Shown one piece after another: positions 46,328 to 58,535 of a stretch of DNA of 64,000 nt. Under the pieces are notes generated by a model. That model was not told the DNA's origin. It saw nothing but the letters and a program-made list of their open reading frames with translations, and did no database searches. The stretch's first letter is position 1. Every line of letters starts with the position of its first letter. This stretch comes from Punctularia strigosozonata HHB-11173 SS5 (lineage: Eukaryota > Basidiomycota > Agaricomycetes > Corticiales > Punctulariaceae), in contig NW_006767451.1 in assembly GCF_000264995.1 (NCBI RefSeq), positions 148,548-212,547 on the forward strand. The letters are read 5' to 3'. A program made the position numbers and the translations under genes.

Positions 46328-47636
46328 GGCAGAGTCAAGTCGAGGCTATCGGTGGGCTCAGAGCGCCGGCTGCAAGACCATCCCGACCATCGATCTATCC
46401 CTTCTTATGCAATTACCTCAATCGCATTGGGGACCTCGCAGGCAAATGGGGACCGGATTGTCAAGACCGCGGTGCTTCGTATAGATAAACGTGCGCTTCC
46501 GACCGCGAGGTAGACGTCCAGCTGAGCGACACGCTCTGAGAGCACGAGAAATGCTATGAGCGAGACAGCTATGCGACACGGGCTTGGCGATATGAACCGC
46601 GTGGATAAGTGAATCGTGAAGCCCTTCTTGATGACGAAGAGGCGCGAAGAGAAGACAGATCTGCCACAGTGGCTGATGTCTCGTAGGAGGGTTGCAGACC
46701 GGCATCGGGTCTAGTTACGGGGGAGAGGAGATATGGATCTAAAGAGATCAGATGAGCATCTCGTCAACTGTGTGGATTGCGGTATAGACATGAATTCCTG
46801 CACTCACGATAAGTATCGTATACCGGACAAATTCCGATTACGTTGTCGCAGCCTTCGGCGAGCCTTTATGCGACGCTCAGATGCGAACATCGGCGAGCTC
46901 CTGATACTGACAACTATACCGTATGAAAGGTTTCAACCAGCAGCGCGAGAGCCTCGAACAGCCGCACCGAGGAAATAGGGAAGGAATGTGGGAACGGCAA
47001 GTCGGTCCGATTTGGTCCGGCGAACCTCTGGCACGCATCGGCTTGACCACCGACCACCTCCATCGATCCGCTGCTGCTGCTTTCCTTCCAGATACTCAGC
47101 GTGCTGTGGATGCGTGAATGCTGATGAGATATAGGGTGGAAAATCTCGCGTTAAAGGGCACGTTGCCTCAGCGCCGCACTTACCTCCCTAGCCGTCTGGG
47201 TCCCCCGCCTCCGGCTCCCGGCACTCCGTGCCATGCCCATGGGTTACCTGCTGATCATTATGAGCGTAATAGCGCATGCGGGCTGCCTATCATACTGGTC
47301 ATGTCTTGATAGCGGATTGTTGGTCAGAGGTGCCCCTTCAGTGAACGCTTCGTCTGACTACGCAATGAGGAAACTGCTGCTCGCCCGCGTTGCTCACGGT
47401 TTCTTTTCTTGCCCAACTATGCCTAATGATGACCTCACCCCGGTCTATAACAGCTCAAGGTGCCCCGGCGGAGCCCCCTGATCATCGAGGGTGTCGCCGT
47501 TTGTATTGCACTCTCGGAAATACCTCGGACAAAGCGCTGCAAACGGTCCGGGCTACCCACGGCGCGCTCGTTTCTCGCAGCATATAAGGCTGAGTGGTTT
47601 GGCCATATGGACCCTGCGTGACTTCCACTAAGCGAA
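46328..47636. promoter_or_regulatory. 1.3-kb divergent intergenic region, HNH protein / GH5 glucanase
   Basis: Should contain both promoters. Only short open frames without recognisable features are present; a CATATAAGG element at about 47581-47589 lies some 50 bp before the glucanase start and could be its TATA box. Confidence 0.4.
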
Positions 47637-49276
47637 ATGGCGTTCATCAAGGTATCTGGGACCAAGCTCGTGGACAAGGATGGCAAGGAAATCATCCTGC
47701 GTGGCGCTGGGTTAGGCGGATGGATGAAGTTCGTTTCATCTTCGTCATGTTCCAGTCAATGGTGCTGATTGGAGGGATAGTATGGAAAACTTCATGACCG
47801 GATATCCCGGGACCGAGTATCAGATCCGGACTGCACTCGCGGAGGTTATTGGACCCGAAAAGTCCGAGTTCTTCTTTGACAAGGTACGATCGTCTCGTAT
47901 CGCAATGGGGCCCAATATTCACGCAGACGAGTCCAGTTCCTCGAGTACTTCTTCTCTGAGGATGATGTTATCTTCTTCAAGCAGCTTGGTCTCAACTGCA
48001 TCCGGATTCCCTTCAACTATCGTCACTTCGAAGGTACTTCCTTCTGCCCGGTGCCCCCCAGATCCACTGACGGGATGCCCAGATGACATGAACCCTCGCG
48101 TGCTGAAGACGTCCGGCTTCAAGCATCTGGACCGCGTCATCGACGCATGCGCCAAACACGGCATCTACACCATCCTCGACCTACACACCGCCCCGGGCGG
48201 CCAGAATACCGACTGGCACTCAGACGCCGGCACGCACATCGCCAACTTGTGGATCCACAAGGACTTCCAGGACCGCGTCATCTGGCTCTGGGAGCAGCTC
48301 GCGGAGCACTACAAAGACAACGCGTGGATCGCGGGCTACAACCCGTTGAACGAGCCGACGGACCCGAGCCAGAGCCGACTCATCGAGTTCTACGGCCGGG
48401 TGCACAAGGCGATCCGAAAGATCGACCCGTACCATGCCATCTTCTTCGACGGCAACACCTTCGCGTCCGACTTCTCGCACTTCGGCGACGCGCATAAGGA
48501 CTGGGACAACACCGCGTACGCGATCCACGACTACACCCTCTTCGGCTTTCCGGCGTCGCCCGAGAGCTACGTCTCGAGCGACGTGCAGAAGCGGCGGCTC
48601 CGGAGGAGCTACGAGAAGAAGCGGGAATGGATGGACCAGAACGGCCTGTGCGTGTGGAACGGGGAGTGGGGGCCCGTTTACGCCCGGAAGCAGTACGAGG
48701 GCGAGAGGACGGACGCGATCAACACCGAGCGCTTCCGTGTGCTCAAGGACCAGCTCGAGATGTACAACAAAGACCGACTCAGCTGGTCTATCTGGTTGTA
48801 CAAAGGTGCGCATTCCCGAAGTTTGCGCTCCTCGTCGACCTGCCGCTCATCGCCCCTTCGTAGACATCGGCTTCCAGGGCATGGTATACGTCTCCCTCGA
48901 CACCCCCTACATGAAGCACTTCAAGGACTTCCTCGCTAAGAAGCACCGCCTCGCCGTCGACGCGTGGGGCACGGATACCTCCGCCGTACAACACATCTAC
49001 CAGCCCCTCATCGATCATATCGCGCAAGAGTTTGACGAAGAGCACCAGCACCTGTACCCCTGGCCGGTGTGGAAGATGTCCGATCGCGTTGGCCGACTCT
49101 CGCGCTGCATCCTCGTCGCCGAGTACCTCGTCAAGGAGTGGGCGGAGCACTTCAAGGGCATGGACGAGGCCCAGCTCGACGAGCTTGCGCAGAGCTTCAA
49201 GTTCTCCAACTGCCTGCACCGCGACGCGCTCAACAAAATTCTCACCGAGAACGCCAGCCTCGTCGCGGAGCAATGA
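47637..49276 (+). CDS. GH5 exo-beta-1,3-glucanase-like glycoside hydrolase (cytosolic form)
   Basis: Glycoside hydrolase family 5 (subfamily 9-like) acting on beta-1,3-glucan. The N-terminus has GAGLGGWMNMENFMTGYPG; then NCIRIPFNYRHFE, ILDLHTAPGGQNTDWHSD, the acid/base Glu in YNPLNEP, the HDYTLFGFP strand and the nucleophile Glu in CVWNGEWGPVY. Introns were placed after GWMN, FFDK, RHFE and WLYK; the acceptor GAGTCCAG joins FFDK to FLEYFF. The start ATG at 47637 gives MAFIKVSGTKLVDKDGK. There is no signal peptide, in contrast to secreted Exg1 enzymes, so it may act inside the cell or leave by an unconventional route. The C-terminus adds about 100 residues (KMSDRVGRLSRCILVAEYL...) after the barrel. 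Confidence 0.9.
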
Positions 49277-49422
49277 GATAGATAGAAAACGGAACAGATC
49301 GTCAACTGTACTATGTATGCAATCCGGATCCTGACGACAATATATGGTTTCGATAACAGGTGCCCTCCAATAGATAGCGAGAAGCCGGTGTAGGGAAGAG
49401 AAAGCAACGATTTCTAGGGCCT

Positions 49423-52400
49423 TCATTTCAGCTTTGCGAACATGTCTTTGGAATTTCGCAGATTCTCGACTTCGGCCTCCAACGTCTTGCGCTGTTGAGT
49501 CCTTAGTTTAAGGCTGGTTCACACTATACCAAGTACTCACCTTATCCTCGTTCAGGAGGCGCACGTCCGCGGAGATGATGTTTTCGTAGTCGGGCTGCGA
49601 CTCGACTTTGCGGATCTTTTCGAGATTCATGAGCGCGAGCTGCAGCTTTTTATCTGCCTTGGCGATTTCCACGTCGAGGTCGACTTGACCCTGGAGCACG
49701 GATAATGCGGGTGTCAGCGACCGCCTAGCTTGTCGATCGAGAGTTTCTTACCCGGACGAGAACGAAGATGGTGATCGTCGGCGTCAACACGGTCGACCCG
49801 CAGCCCTCGGGGATTTCGCTGAGTTCTTTCACCACCTTCGCGCTCTTCCCGCCTTTGGTGAGGGCGACGATTGTGGAGGCTTGGGATTCGAACAGGGCCG
49901 CCTCGTTGTCTGACTGTACGCGGATGAAGACTACGATGATTGTCAGATATCGCAATTTGTGATACCACAGGGACAGCCGCTCACATTGAATGTCATTTTG
50001 GAGGCTGTAGGACGCGGCGAGGGAGCGGCCGGTCTTCAGGGCGGAGAACACGAGGTCGAAGTCCCTTTCGGCGTCCTCGAACACCATCGCGGTATCCTGA
50101 TTGGCAACATCAGCATCGTCGTATATGAGTCGAGTCGAGAATGACATGCATGTTGAGGGTAGTGGGAGATCATGATCGATGGGGTCGTGTCGTTGGGCCG
50201 ACGTGGAAGGCGTTGCCACAGTTCCTCGGTGACGAAGGGCATGAAAGGGTGAAGCAGGCGCAAGCCGTGATCAAGACACGTGTACAGCGTCTGCTGCGCA
50301 GACACCTTCGTCTCGGTCGATGCAAACTCGTCCGTCATGGGCTTCATCGCTTCCTATTGCTCCTATGAGATCACACGCGAAAGACTGATGTTCGCACGAG
50401 GGCTCACGATGTAGACGTCGCATAACTCATACAGCCAGAAGCTGTACGCAGCGGACGTGGCCTGCATGAAGTTGCGCTCCTCCAGCTGCTTATTGATCTC
50501 TGCCGTGGCAGCGTTGAGCTTATGCAAGATCCAGCGCTCGACAAGGCTCTCCCGACCCGTCGGCTTGGCGGTTGGCTCCGGAACGAACGCCTCGTCGAGC
50601 TTGAGCATCGCGAACTTGGTCGCGTTGAAGATCTTGTTGCAGAATTTACGGTAGCCCTCCACGCGGAGGATCTCCAGGTTGATGTCGCGACCTTATCCCG
50701 ATCTCGTCAGCCTATCGCAATCGTCGGTGGATCGTCACGTACCTCCGCCGCTGTACGCGCATAGCGCGAACCGGAGCGCGTCCGTGCCGCACTGCGGGAT
50801 GCCCTTCGGGAAATCTTTCTTCTGGCCTGCCTTCGCCTTCTGTATCTCCTTTTCGTCGAGGTTTCCCTCGTAGAGCTTCTGGTGCAGGTCCTCGAGCGCC
50901 AGGCCCTGTATCACGTCCAGCGGGTCGATCACGTTCCCGAGCGACTTGGACATCTTCCGCCCGTGCGCATCGCGGATCATCGCGTGGCAGTACACCTCCC
51001 GGAACGGCACCTTGCCCGTCAGGTGAATGCCGAGCATGACCATGCGCGCGACCCAGAAGAAGATGATATCCCATCCGGTCTCGAGCATCGAGGTCGGGTA
51101 GAACGTCTGATAGTCCTTTGTCTGTAGGAAGGGGGGGGGGCTTCAGCGTCCGAAAGAGCAGAGACAAGATGAGGAAGATGACGAACGTTTTCCGGCCATC
51201 CGAGCGTGGAGAAGGGCCAAAGGCCGGAGGAGAACCAGGTGTCGAGCACGTCCTCGTCCTGCTCGAGCGTGAACGGCTTGCCAGCTGCGAGCTTCTTCGC
51301 GCGCTCCGTCGCCTCCTCGGGCGTGCGTCCCACCACCCAGCACTTGCTATCAGCGTTCTACCATCTTTTTTCAGTACGCGCATCATGGTGCATCACACGA
51401 CAAGAGGACTCACGTCGGTCTTTTCACCCTTTACCTTGACGAGGTATGCAGGTACACGGTGTCCCCACCAGAGCTGGCGGGAGATACACCAGTCCTGAAT
51501 GCCCTCAAGCCAGCGGTACCAGTCGCTCTCGGTCTGCTTAGGTTGGACGGTGAGCTCGCCCGCGCGCGTTCGCTAACGTCAGGCCGTTCAGCTCCTGCAT
51601 CGGTTCCGATCGAGACAAAAAGGATCTCCTAACCTTCAGCGTCTCCTCGGCAAGCGGCTTCGAGTTCACCCACCACTGCGGCTTCATGATCGGCTCGATG
51701 ATGTCGCCCGATTTATTGCAGATCGGGATTTGCATCGGGTTGTCCTTCGTCTCGACGTACAGTCCGGCGTCCTTGAGCGCCTGCACGACCTGCACCCTCG
51801 CGTGGAATCGCTTGACGCCCTGTCGGGGGCACACCCGGTCGTGAACACATTCTCCCCAGAGTTTCATCGCGGTGCAATGCACTCACCGCCCACCGGCCCG
51901 CGTTCTCGTTGAACGTGCCGTCGTCGTTCATGATGTTGATGAACTCGAGGTTATGCCTGATCCCGACCTCGTAGTCATTCGGGTCGTGCGCGGGAGTGAT
52001 CTTGACGGCGCCCGTGCCGAAGGCCATATCAACGACGATGTCGTCCGTGATGATCGGGATCCGACGGTCGAGGAACGGGTGTCGGGCAAACTTGCCGTGG
52101 AGGTGCGTGTAGCGCGGGTCCGCGGGGTGCACGGCAATGGCGGTGTCGCCGAGCATGGTTTCGGGACGGGTCGTCGCGACGATAATCTTCTCGTCTGTGT
52201 AACAGTCGATGTTGGTAGGCGCGCGTTATGATACGTGAAGGGGGACGTTACCTGAGCCGTCGATGGGGTAGGCGAAGGAGGTGATGGCGCCAAACTCGAA
52301 TTTCTCTTTCGGGTCGTAACCGGGTACACTCAAGAAGGTTCGACCGTCGAGCTGCTTTTGGTCTACCTAGGATGTAGGCGCACATCAACATTTTTTTTGG

Positions 52401-53582
52401 ATGAGGATGCGACGTGGGGAGCTTGTTTGCCTACCTCGAGGTTGGAGAGCGTGGTGTTGAGGCGCACGCACCAGTTGACGAGGCGGTTGGCGCGGTAGAT
52501 GATCCCGTCCTCGAAGAGCCGGCAGAAATTCTCGGTGACGGCGCGGTAGCGGGGCTACGGTGAGTATATGCGCGTGAGCGATAGGGCCAGATCGTGATAA
52601 ATGAGACGAGTACCTCGTCCATGGTGAACGCGGACCGTGTCCAGTCATAGCTGCCGCCGAGGCGTCGGAGCTGGTTCGCTATCCTGCCCTGATAACTAAC
52701 GCACCCTGTCAGAACATCATACCTTCCCTGGCCAAGCGCTAAATACGTACTCTTCCTTCCACTCCCATACCGTCTCCAGGAACTTTTCCCTGCCCAAATC
52801 GTGCCTCGTCCGTCCGCTGCTCTTGAACAGCCGCTTCTCGACCACGCTTTGGGTGCTGATCCCAGCGTGGTCGAAGCCGGGGATAAACAGCGTCGTCTTG
52901 CCGCGCATGCGGTACCAGCGCACGAGCGCATCCTGGATCGCGGTTGTGAGCGCGTGGCCTATGTGGAGCGAACCGGTCACGTTCGGCGGCGGCGCGGGGA
53001 TGACGAACATATCCTCCGGCGCGGGCGGTGTATCGGGTACGACGGGCGTGAAGAACCCCTGGGCCTCCCACCAGTCGTACCAGGCGGCTTCGACGGCGAT
53101 CGGGTTGTAGCCGGAGCCCATCGGCTGGGTGGTATCTGCGATATTGGAGGGTCAGCTCCGGTGCGTCGAGGAGCAGAGAGGACGAGGGACGGACCTTTCT
53201 TTTCGCCCTTGGGCGTCGTGTTCACAAACGCGGGCTCCTCCTCCTTCTTAGCTTTCTCCGCTTTCGCCTTCTTCTCCCCGGCGGGCGTCGCGGCGGCGAC
53301 CTTGGTCGCTTTCGCGGCCAGCTTGGCCTGCTTCTCCGCCATCTTCGCTTGCTTCTTCGCTGCACGACATTATTGAAAACATAACCGATGACTCGAGGTA
53401 TCTGACGCACCTGCGCTCTTGGTCAAGGCCGGGCCGCTGCCGGCCTCGTCGGGCACGGTCGGGGCGGGCTCGTCGTTCGGTGTCTGCGCCATCCTCCTCG
53501 CAATGCTTGTCGTCAAGTTTCTGGCGGTCGCGCGGGGAACGGCGGTAGCTGGAGGGAGGAATCGATGCAGCCAAGCTCGCAT
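49423..53582 (-). CDS. VAS1: Valyl-tRNA synthetase, likely dual cytosolic/mitochondrial
   Basis: Class I aminoacyl-tRNA synthetase charging tRNA-Val. The catalytic domain has the HIGH motif ([16 protein letters not shown]) near 52950 and KMSKS ([17 protein letters not shown]) near 50940, separated by the editing domain ([18 protein letters not shown]). An anticodon-binding helical domain ([17 protein letters not shown]) and a C-terminal coiled coil ([21 protein letters not shown], then FAKLK stop) follow. The N-terminus has two in-frame Met: the first (53582) opens an Arg-rich, acid-free leader typical of mitochondrial targeting ([20 protein letters not shown]); the second (53492, MAQTPNDE) would start the cytosolic enzyme. 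A Lys/Ala-rich region typical of eukaryotic ValRS lies between. Twelve or so short introns. Yeast VAS1 uses the same two-start strategy. Confidence 0.93.
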
Positions 53583-53975
53583 CTAATCTCTATCAGTTTT
53601 CCGAGTCAGTTCTGGAGTCTCGTGACCGCAATGAGTCGAGCGCGCTCGATTGGGCGGAAAATGTTGATAACGGACCTCACTAGACAATTTCCTCTCAGTT
53701 AGATGAGACGTAGATTCATGAGGTAGGTTGTTTTCACCCTGAAGGACAATGTGCGAATGGTGCTGCACTCAACCGAATGAGCCAGCTCAGAGACACCCTC
53801 CCGAACGCGACGCGGAGGGACACAGGAGCGGGAAAGGAAGGAGGAACACAGCCACACTAGATTTCATGTTATCCTCCTCCGTCGCGCTCGGCTTGTTCTC
53901 GTTGCGCCGTTCCACCTGATCTAAGCCGTTTCCACCGGTCTATATCCCATCGGCGAGCAAACAGGGGAGATCATA
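53583..53975. promoter_or_regulatory. Divergent promoter, valyl-tRNA synthetase / Rrp42
   Basis: 393 bp between two start codons on opposite strands. Transcripts for the two ValRS forms would begin on the left side. No gene of its own; no clear TATA box. Confidence 0.5.
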
Positions 53976-55228
53976 ATGACCGTACTTCTCTCCAAGGCCG
54001 AAAAATCCTACATTCAAGCGTCCCTTCAAGCAGACCCATCCCTGCGCGGGGATGGCCGTGGTTTGCTCGACTTCCGGGCGCTCGCGCTCGAGACGGGCGT
54101 GTCGCCCTTGACGAACGGATCTGCGCGCGTGAGGATAGGCACCGGCGACGGCGGGACTGAGGTGCTAGCAGCGGTGAAGCTGGAGGTGGAAGACGTGGGC
54201 AAAGATGACGGCGTCGACGGCGGCAGGCTGAATTGTTCCGTTACGTGGTACGTGCATGCTGCGTATTCACATCACATCCGTCTCTTCTATTTGTATGGAA
54301 CGTGGTTGTTGACGCGATGCTGACTGGAACGAAGAAAAGCCTGCCCTCGGCCTACCCCCACCTTGCCCCGACCGCGCTGGACGAGCTCTCCGCCGACCTC
54401 AGCGCCCTCCTCCACACCACGCTCGCGCACCCCTCCCTCCTTCCTTCTAACCTCACTATCATCCCGAACAAAAAATCTTGGGTCGCTCACCTCGACTGCG
54501 TCCTCCGGAGCGACGGCGGCAACGCGCTCGACGCGCTCTTCGTCGCTGCCCGTGCCGCGCTGTGGGACACGAAGGTGCCGCGGACGCGGAGCGTAGAGTA
54601 CAAAGCCCACGGACGTGGTGCGGGCGCGGGAGCGGCCAAGGGAGATGATACGGCAGCGATGGACGTGGAAGGTGCGGCAGCGGGAGAGAACGAGGACGCG
54701 AGCGGGTTCGACACCCGCCAGATCTTGCGCGCGACGGATTTCGAGCTGCCGGACTACTGGGACGAGGGCGAGCCGCTCGGGAACCGCGAACGGTGGCCCG
54801 TCTGCGTCACGCTCAACGTCGTACGTGCCCTACCACTCCTTTTCTCGTATGGAATGCGTGAGTTGACCGCGTGTGTTTGGCAGCTCCCGCCGCTATACTA
54901 TCTCGACGCGACCGCGCCCGAGGAGGTGTCCACCCCGCTTCGCCTCGTGCTCCTCTTCTCCTTCCCCGCGACGCCGGCCGAGCCCGTGTTGCAGGGTATG
55001 CGCCTCCTCGGCGCCGGCGAAACGGATCTCAGCCTTATCTCAAAACTCATCTCTGTAAGCAAACGAGAGACTGTTCTCGATCCAATCATCGCATTTTTGC
55101 TGAGATACGGGGATGATCAGGAGGGACGGAAACACGCGCAAGAGCTGCATGCGGCGCTCGAGGTGAAGCTTCGAGACGAAGACTTAAGGCGGAATGAGAA
55201 AGCGCGGCTACGGTTCTCGACTAGATGA
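53976..55228 (+). CDS. RRP42: Exosome complex RNase PH-like subunit Rrp42
   Basis: Catalytically inactive RNase PH-fold subunit of the exosome ring, which feeds RNA to Rrp44 and Rrp6 in nucleus and cytosol. N-terminus: MTVLLSKAEKSYIQASLQAD, then PSLRGDGRGLLDFRAL and NGSARVRIG, all typical of the Rrp42/EXOSC7 branch. After an intron (TG|C joins to CLPSAYPHLAPTALDELS) come NKKSWVAHLDC and LDALFVAARAALWDTKVPRT. An Ala/Gly-rich insert (GRGAGAGAAKGDD...) is characteristic of fungal forms. A third exon has PPLYYLDATAPEE. The last intron (55054-55122) removes a stretch that would otherwise be read through in frame; spliced, the end is LIS-EGRKHAQELHAALEVKLRDEDLRR..., which fits the family better. 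Divergent from valyl-tRNA synthetase. Confidence 0.9.
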
Positions 55229-57210
55229 CCCCAGTCGTCGAATGTTGTACCCACGTCATGCAAATCCGTTCTACTCTGGGCTCGAGCTGATGTCGTAATT
55301 CGACGTGCCCGTGGACAGCTAAAGCTTCGTGAGTTGAGCGACCGTGTCTTCCGTAGACGTGTCTCGTTCATTGATGCGGCGTCGGGAATCCGAGCTCAGT
55401 TGTATCCTTGTAGAATCGTTCCTGTTCGACGTCCCGGAAATGAGGTGTTGACCCGATCTTGCAATGCACCGCGCCATCGACATCAGAACCACCGTGTGTT
55501 CAATCCGGACATCGGCGGCGTTGAGTCGTGGTCCCTGCTCTCGTGGTGCTGTGTATGCCATCTGTCGCGAGAAACAATGAACATCGCCATCCGAATATTG
55601 GTGATATACTGATGTTCCGTCCAGCGGATGACCTGTCTGATTCAGACATCAACTTTGGAGCTGGCTGGGAGGGCTTCTGAGTGATGTCAAGTCGTAGTAC
55701 ATTGTAAGGTGAGCTATTATCAGACTCACACGTAATTGTTCAGTATATGAACATCAGGAAAAACCGGATTTGCTAAAAGCGTCCTAAAACGTATCAAAAC
55801 GTGCTCATTTAGTGGCTTTAGAGGGTTTCGGTACCCAATAAGCGACTCTTTCGATAGTCCGACTTTTCCTGATGAACAAGATATCATCAAATTGTAATTT
55901 CAAGCTCGAATTTTACCTAGGTAGGGGATAATGTGTACCGTGGATGCATGGCGCGGGACTGTATTCGAACATCTTTGCTAATCCTATCACTGCTCGCTGG
56001 GCTGTTCTTCGTACTACCTCTTGACATTATCGCCACTTATCGAGATACTGCTAGTGGTTGCTCCGCAGGCATGCTCGCGGTAGCACTGTACTGGCACAAA
56101 CACTATCATCATATGCATTCCTACCCGTTCCGTTACATTGTACATTGAGCAGACGTTCAGGCGGCGACGGCAACCACTGGATGACACTGCACAAAAATGG
56201 TCTCCACGCGGCTTCAGCACGTACGTCCTTTGTTGACTAGTCTGGCATGGTTTTAATGGAATAGTTGGCGCGCAGAGATATGCAATGATAATGAGTTCGG
56301 TTAAATCGTTATACCGAGACATTTACCTGAAAAGCGGCAAAACCAAAGACAAAACAAGATTAAAACCCGTCGTGCTTGCCGAAGACATCGATATCCTCAG
56401 GCAAGTCATCGACTAGAGATTACGTTAGCCTGCGGTACTGGGGCGCAGAGAGACTAGCGTACCCGAAGCAACTTCTCCTGTATTCACAGGGACTGCAGCG
56501 ACCATGACCATGACCTGAAGAGTAACGATGACCAGAGACAGGCATCGAATGATAAGTGACTGCTGCATTGTCAGGTGCGGTAGAGGTGTCGACGGTGAGC
56601 TGAAGACCTTGCGTGAACTTGTCCAGTACTTATACAAGTTCAATACCGCAATAACAATGAGGCAGGATACCATACAAGGCACGCTTCCAGACGATGGAAA
56701 TGCACTACCGTCTGATCTGGCATCCGAATCAACTCATGGATCCTAAGATTATACTTCTACGATAAGATATGGAATGTTCTCGAATCTATCCGTGTGTATA
56801 TGGAGTCATCATTCCGTTACATCAATCTCATGCCAAGCAAGCATATGATACTCTTCCATGGAAATGGGAAGCCCACGTCAAAGAAAGGTTACCCGAGCCA
56901 TGCGAGTGCCCTGTGTGCTTGCAAGGAAGCGTCTCTTGAAATGATAAGGTATGGCATGTAAGGGTATCTGCCAGCCAAACACGTGCGGCGGGGCAACGGG
57001 TTGTTCACCTATTGGACCTTGGCGGCGATATACCGACCTTCCAACGAAGAATACCGTCGTCATGTAAAAATATAACAGAACAGTGGCCTCTGGTACCACA
57101 TTTCGGGCTCAATATTTGTCTCCATACGCTCCAGAGATATTGCATACATCACTTTGGGAGCTACTCGTAAACACTCTTTGACTACACATGCATCCATCGA
57201 CGAGTAATAT
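55229..57210. other. 2-kb gene-poor region at the start of the accessory segment
   Basis: AT content rises here and long open frames are missing. One short minus-strand frame (56425-56568) is listed separately. Otherwise I see no domain, RNA gene or repeat. Confidence 0.4.
56425..56568 (-). CDS. Possible very small secreted peptide
   Basis: A 47-codon frame starting with an ATG at 56568 encodes a strongly hydrophobic N-terminus (IIRCLSLVIVTLQVMVMVAA) that looks like a signal peptide, then AVPVNTGEVASG and a short end. It could be a small secreted protein, the first exon of a longer one, or chance. No relatives recognised and no CaaX box, so it is not a mating pheromone precursor. Confidence 0.15.
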   Translation of the reverse strand: MQQSLIIRCLSLVIVTLQVMVMVAAVPVNTGEVASGTLVSLRPSTAG

Positions 57211-58191
57211 TCATGGCTTTGAGATCATCACCCACATTGGAAAACCACCGGAGACATTTTCATATTGCTCGTGGCTCTTGCTCTCATATTTCCAGTGCTT
57301 GTACATGAGCATCTGGACACAATGACGAGATGAGGGTATAAGCGACTGTTGATAATCAACGCGCTGCATGACGTACGTTCCGCTCTGTTTCGGTCTCGAG
57401 AACAACAGCCTTTCCCTCGGCGTGTGCCTATGAGGACATTAGCCTTGCCATTACGGCCTGTCAACTCATATCCTTACCTTCGGCACGATGGCTTGCATGA
57501 GGGCGGTACCTATGCCCTTGTTTTGTAGCTCGGGAAGAACTCCGAACATCTGGAGGTGCCAGGATGCCAGCTTCTGTCCTTCCCCTAGAGCGTGCTCGAC
57601 TTGCTGCTCGTATTTAGGAAGAAACTGGAAAATTGAACATCAATCGCATGAAGTCGGGTGTAGGGGCCGAAATCATACGTATACTGTCCACCATTGAGAG
57701 AGCTCAGGCGGGAACTTCTTCTCCAGCAATTCGTTAAAACCAGCTTCTCCTTGATCTTCGCTGTGGGACAAAACAGAATGAACACCAGTAGAAAGTTACA
57801 TTCGATGTAAGAAAGCGCGAAACCTGTCGAGTAAAACTCTACCCGGAGGAAACCATGCGGCAACACCGGCGATGTCAATATCGCCGTAACTTGCGAACCA
57901 GAGTTGACCTCCGATTGCTGTAGCGGCAATCGTGGCTCGCTGAAAGGCGAAGTTCAGCGACTGATCTCCTCCAATGCACGCATTGACGAAGGCATCTATC
58001 TCGCAGCAATTAGACTGTGACGTCACACATCCAAAAGCATCATCGCTGACCATCCTTGAACGCCTGTTCCAGAACTGTAGCGGCTCGATCCAGCTCAGCC
58101 GCTGTAAGATACCTGAGAGCATTACTCAACGAGGACCACGCAGTGACGTACAAGTTGGCTTGGCAGCGTGGCGAACTTGAATGGCGGACAT
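57211..58191 (-). CDS. GNAT-family N-acetyltransferase
   Basis: Acetyl-CoA-dependent acetyltransferase of unknown substrate. It starts MSAIQVRHAAKPT at 58191; an intron leads to YLTAAELDRAATVLEQAFK, then DAFVNACIGGDQSLN and the beta strands GGQLWFASYGDIDIAGVAAWFPPG. The core acetyl-CoA loop is LPELQNKGIGTALMQAIVPK (motif QxxGxG). The next exon has GKAVVLETETERN, and the last exon (MLMYKHWKYES...GGFPMWVMISKP) ends the fold. Six or so exons were read; the short second intron uses GATAG as acceptor. Fungal members of this type are common and mostly annotated only by fold. Neighbours give no hint of a pathway. Confidence 0.78.
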
Positions 58192-58497
58192 CACAACGTC
58201 AGGTCACCTGGTGAGGACTTCGCCTGACTTCTCGCCTTTATATGATACTACGTGCATCACAGATCCGGCAGCGCCCATCGGCCGCCTCCTTTTCTCTCCA
58301 CAATCATGCACTTCCGAGCCAGCAGAAGAGCAACTATACCAGTCTCGTCTCTCCCGTTCCAAGAATACTTTGCGCAGCGTTACATGTCACTAATTTATCC
58401 GCTCACTGCCCTACAAGCTTCTGGAGTTCGATCGCAATAGAAACGCCCGGTATCTTCGCGTGCTTAGCTGTGTGACGGGACGCTGGACTGATCTAGT

Positions 58498-58535
58498 CAT
58501 GTCCCACTGAGGTAATTCATGTCCCACTGAGGTAA
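58498..58535. repeat. Two tandem copies of a 20-bp unit
   Basis: The 18-base string CATGTCCCACTGAGGTAA occurs at 58498-58515 and again at 58518-58535. Such a short perfect tandem pair may mark replication slippage or a transposon footprint. Confidence 0.8.

Noticed and set aside
49880-49900. GATTCGAA string resembling a tRNA T-arm (B box)
   Set aside because: Lies inside a conserved valyl-tRNA synthetase exon and no cloverleaf can be drawn around it.
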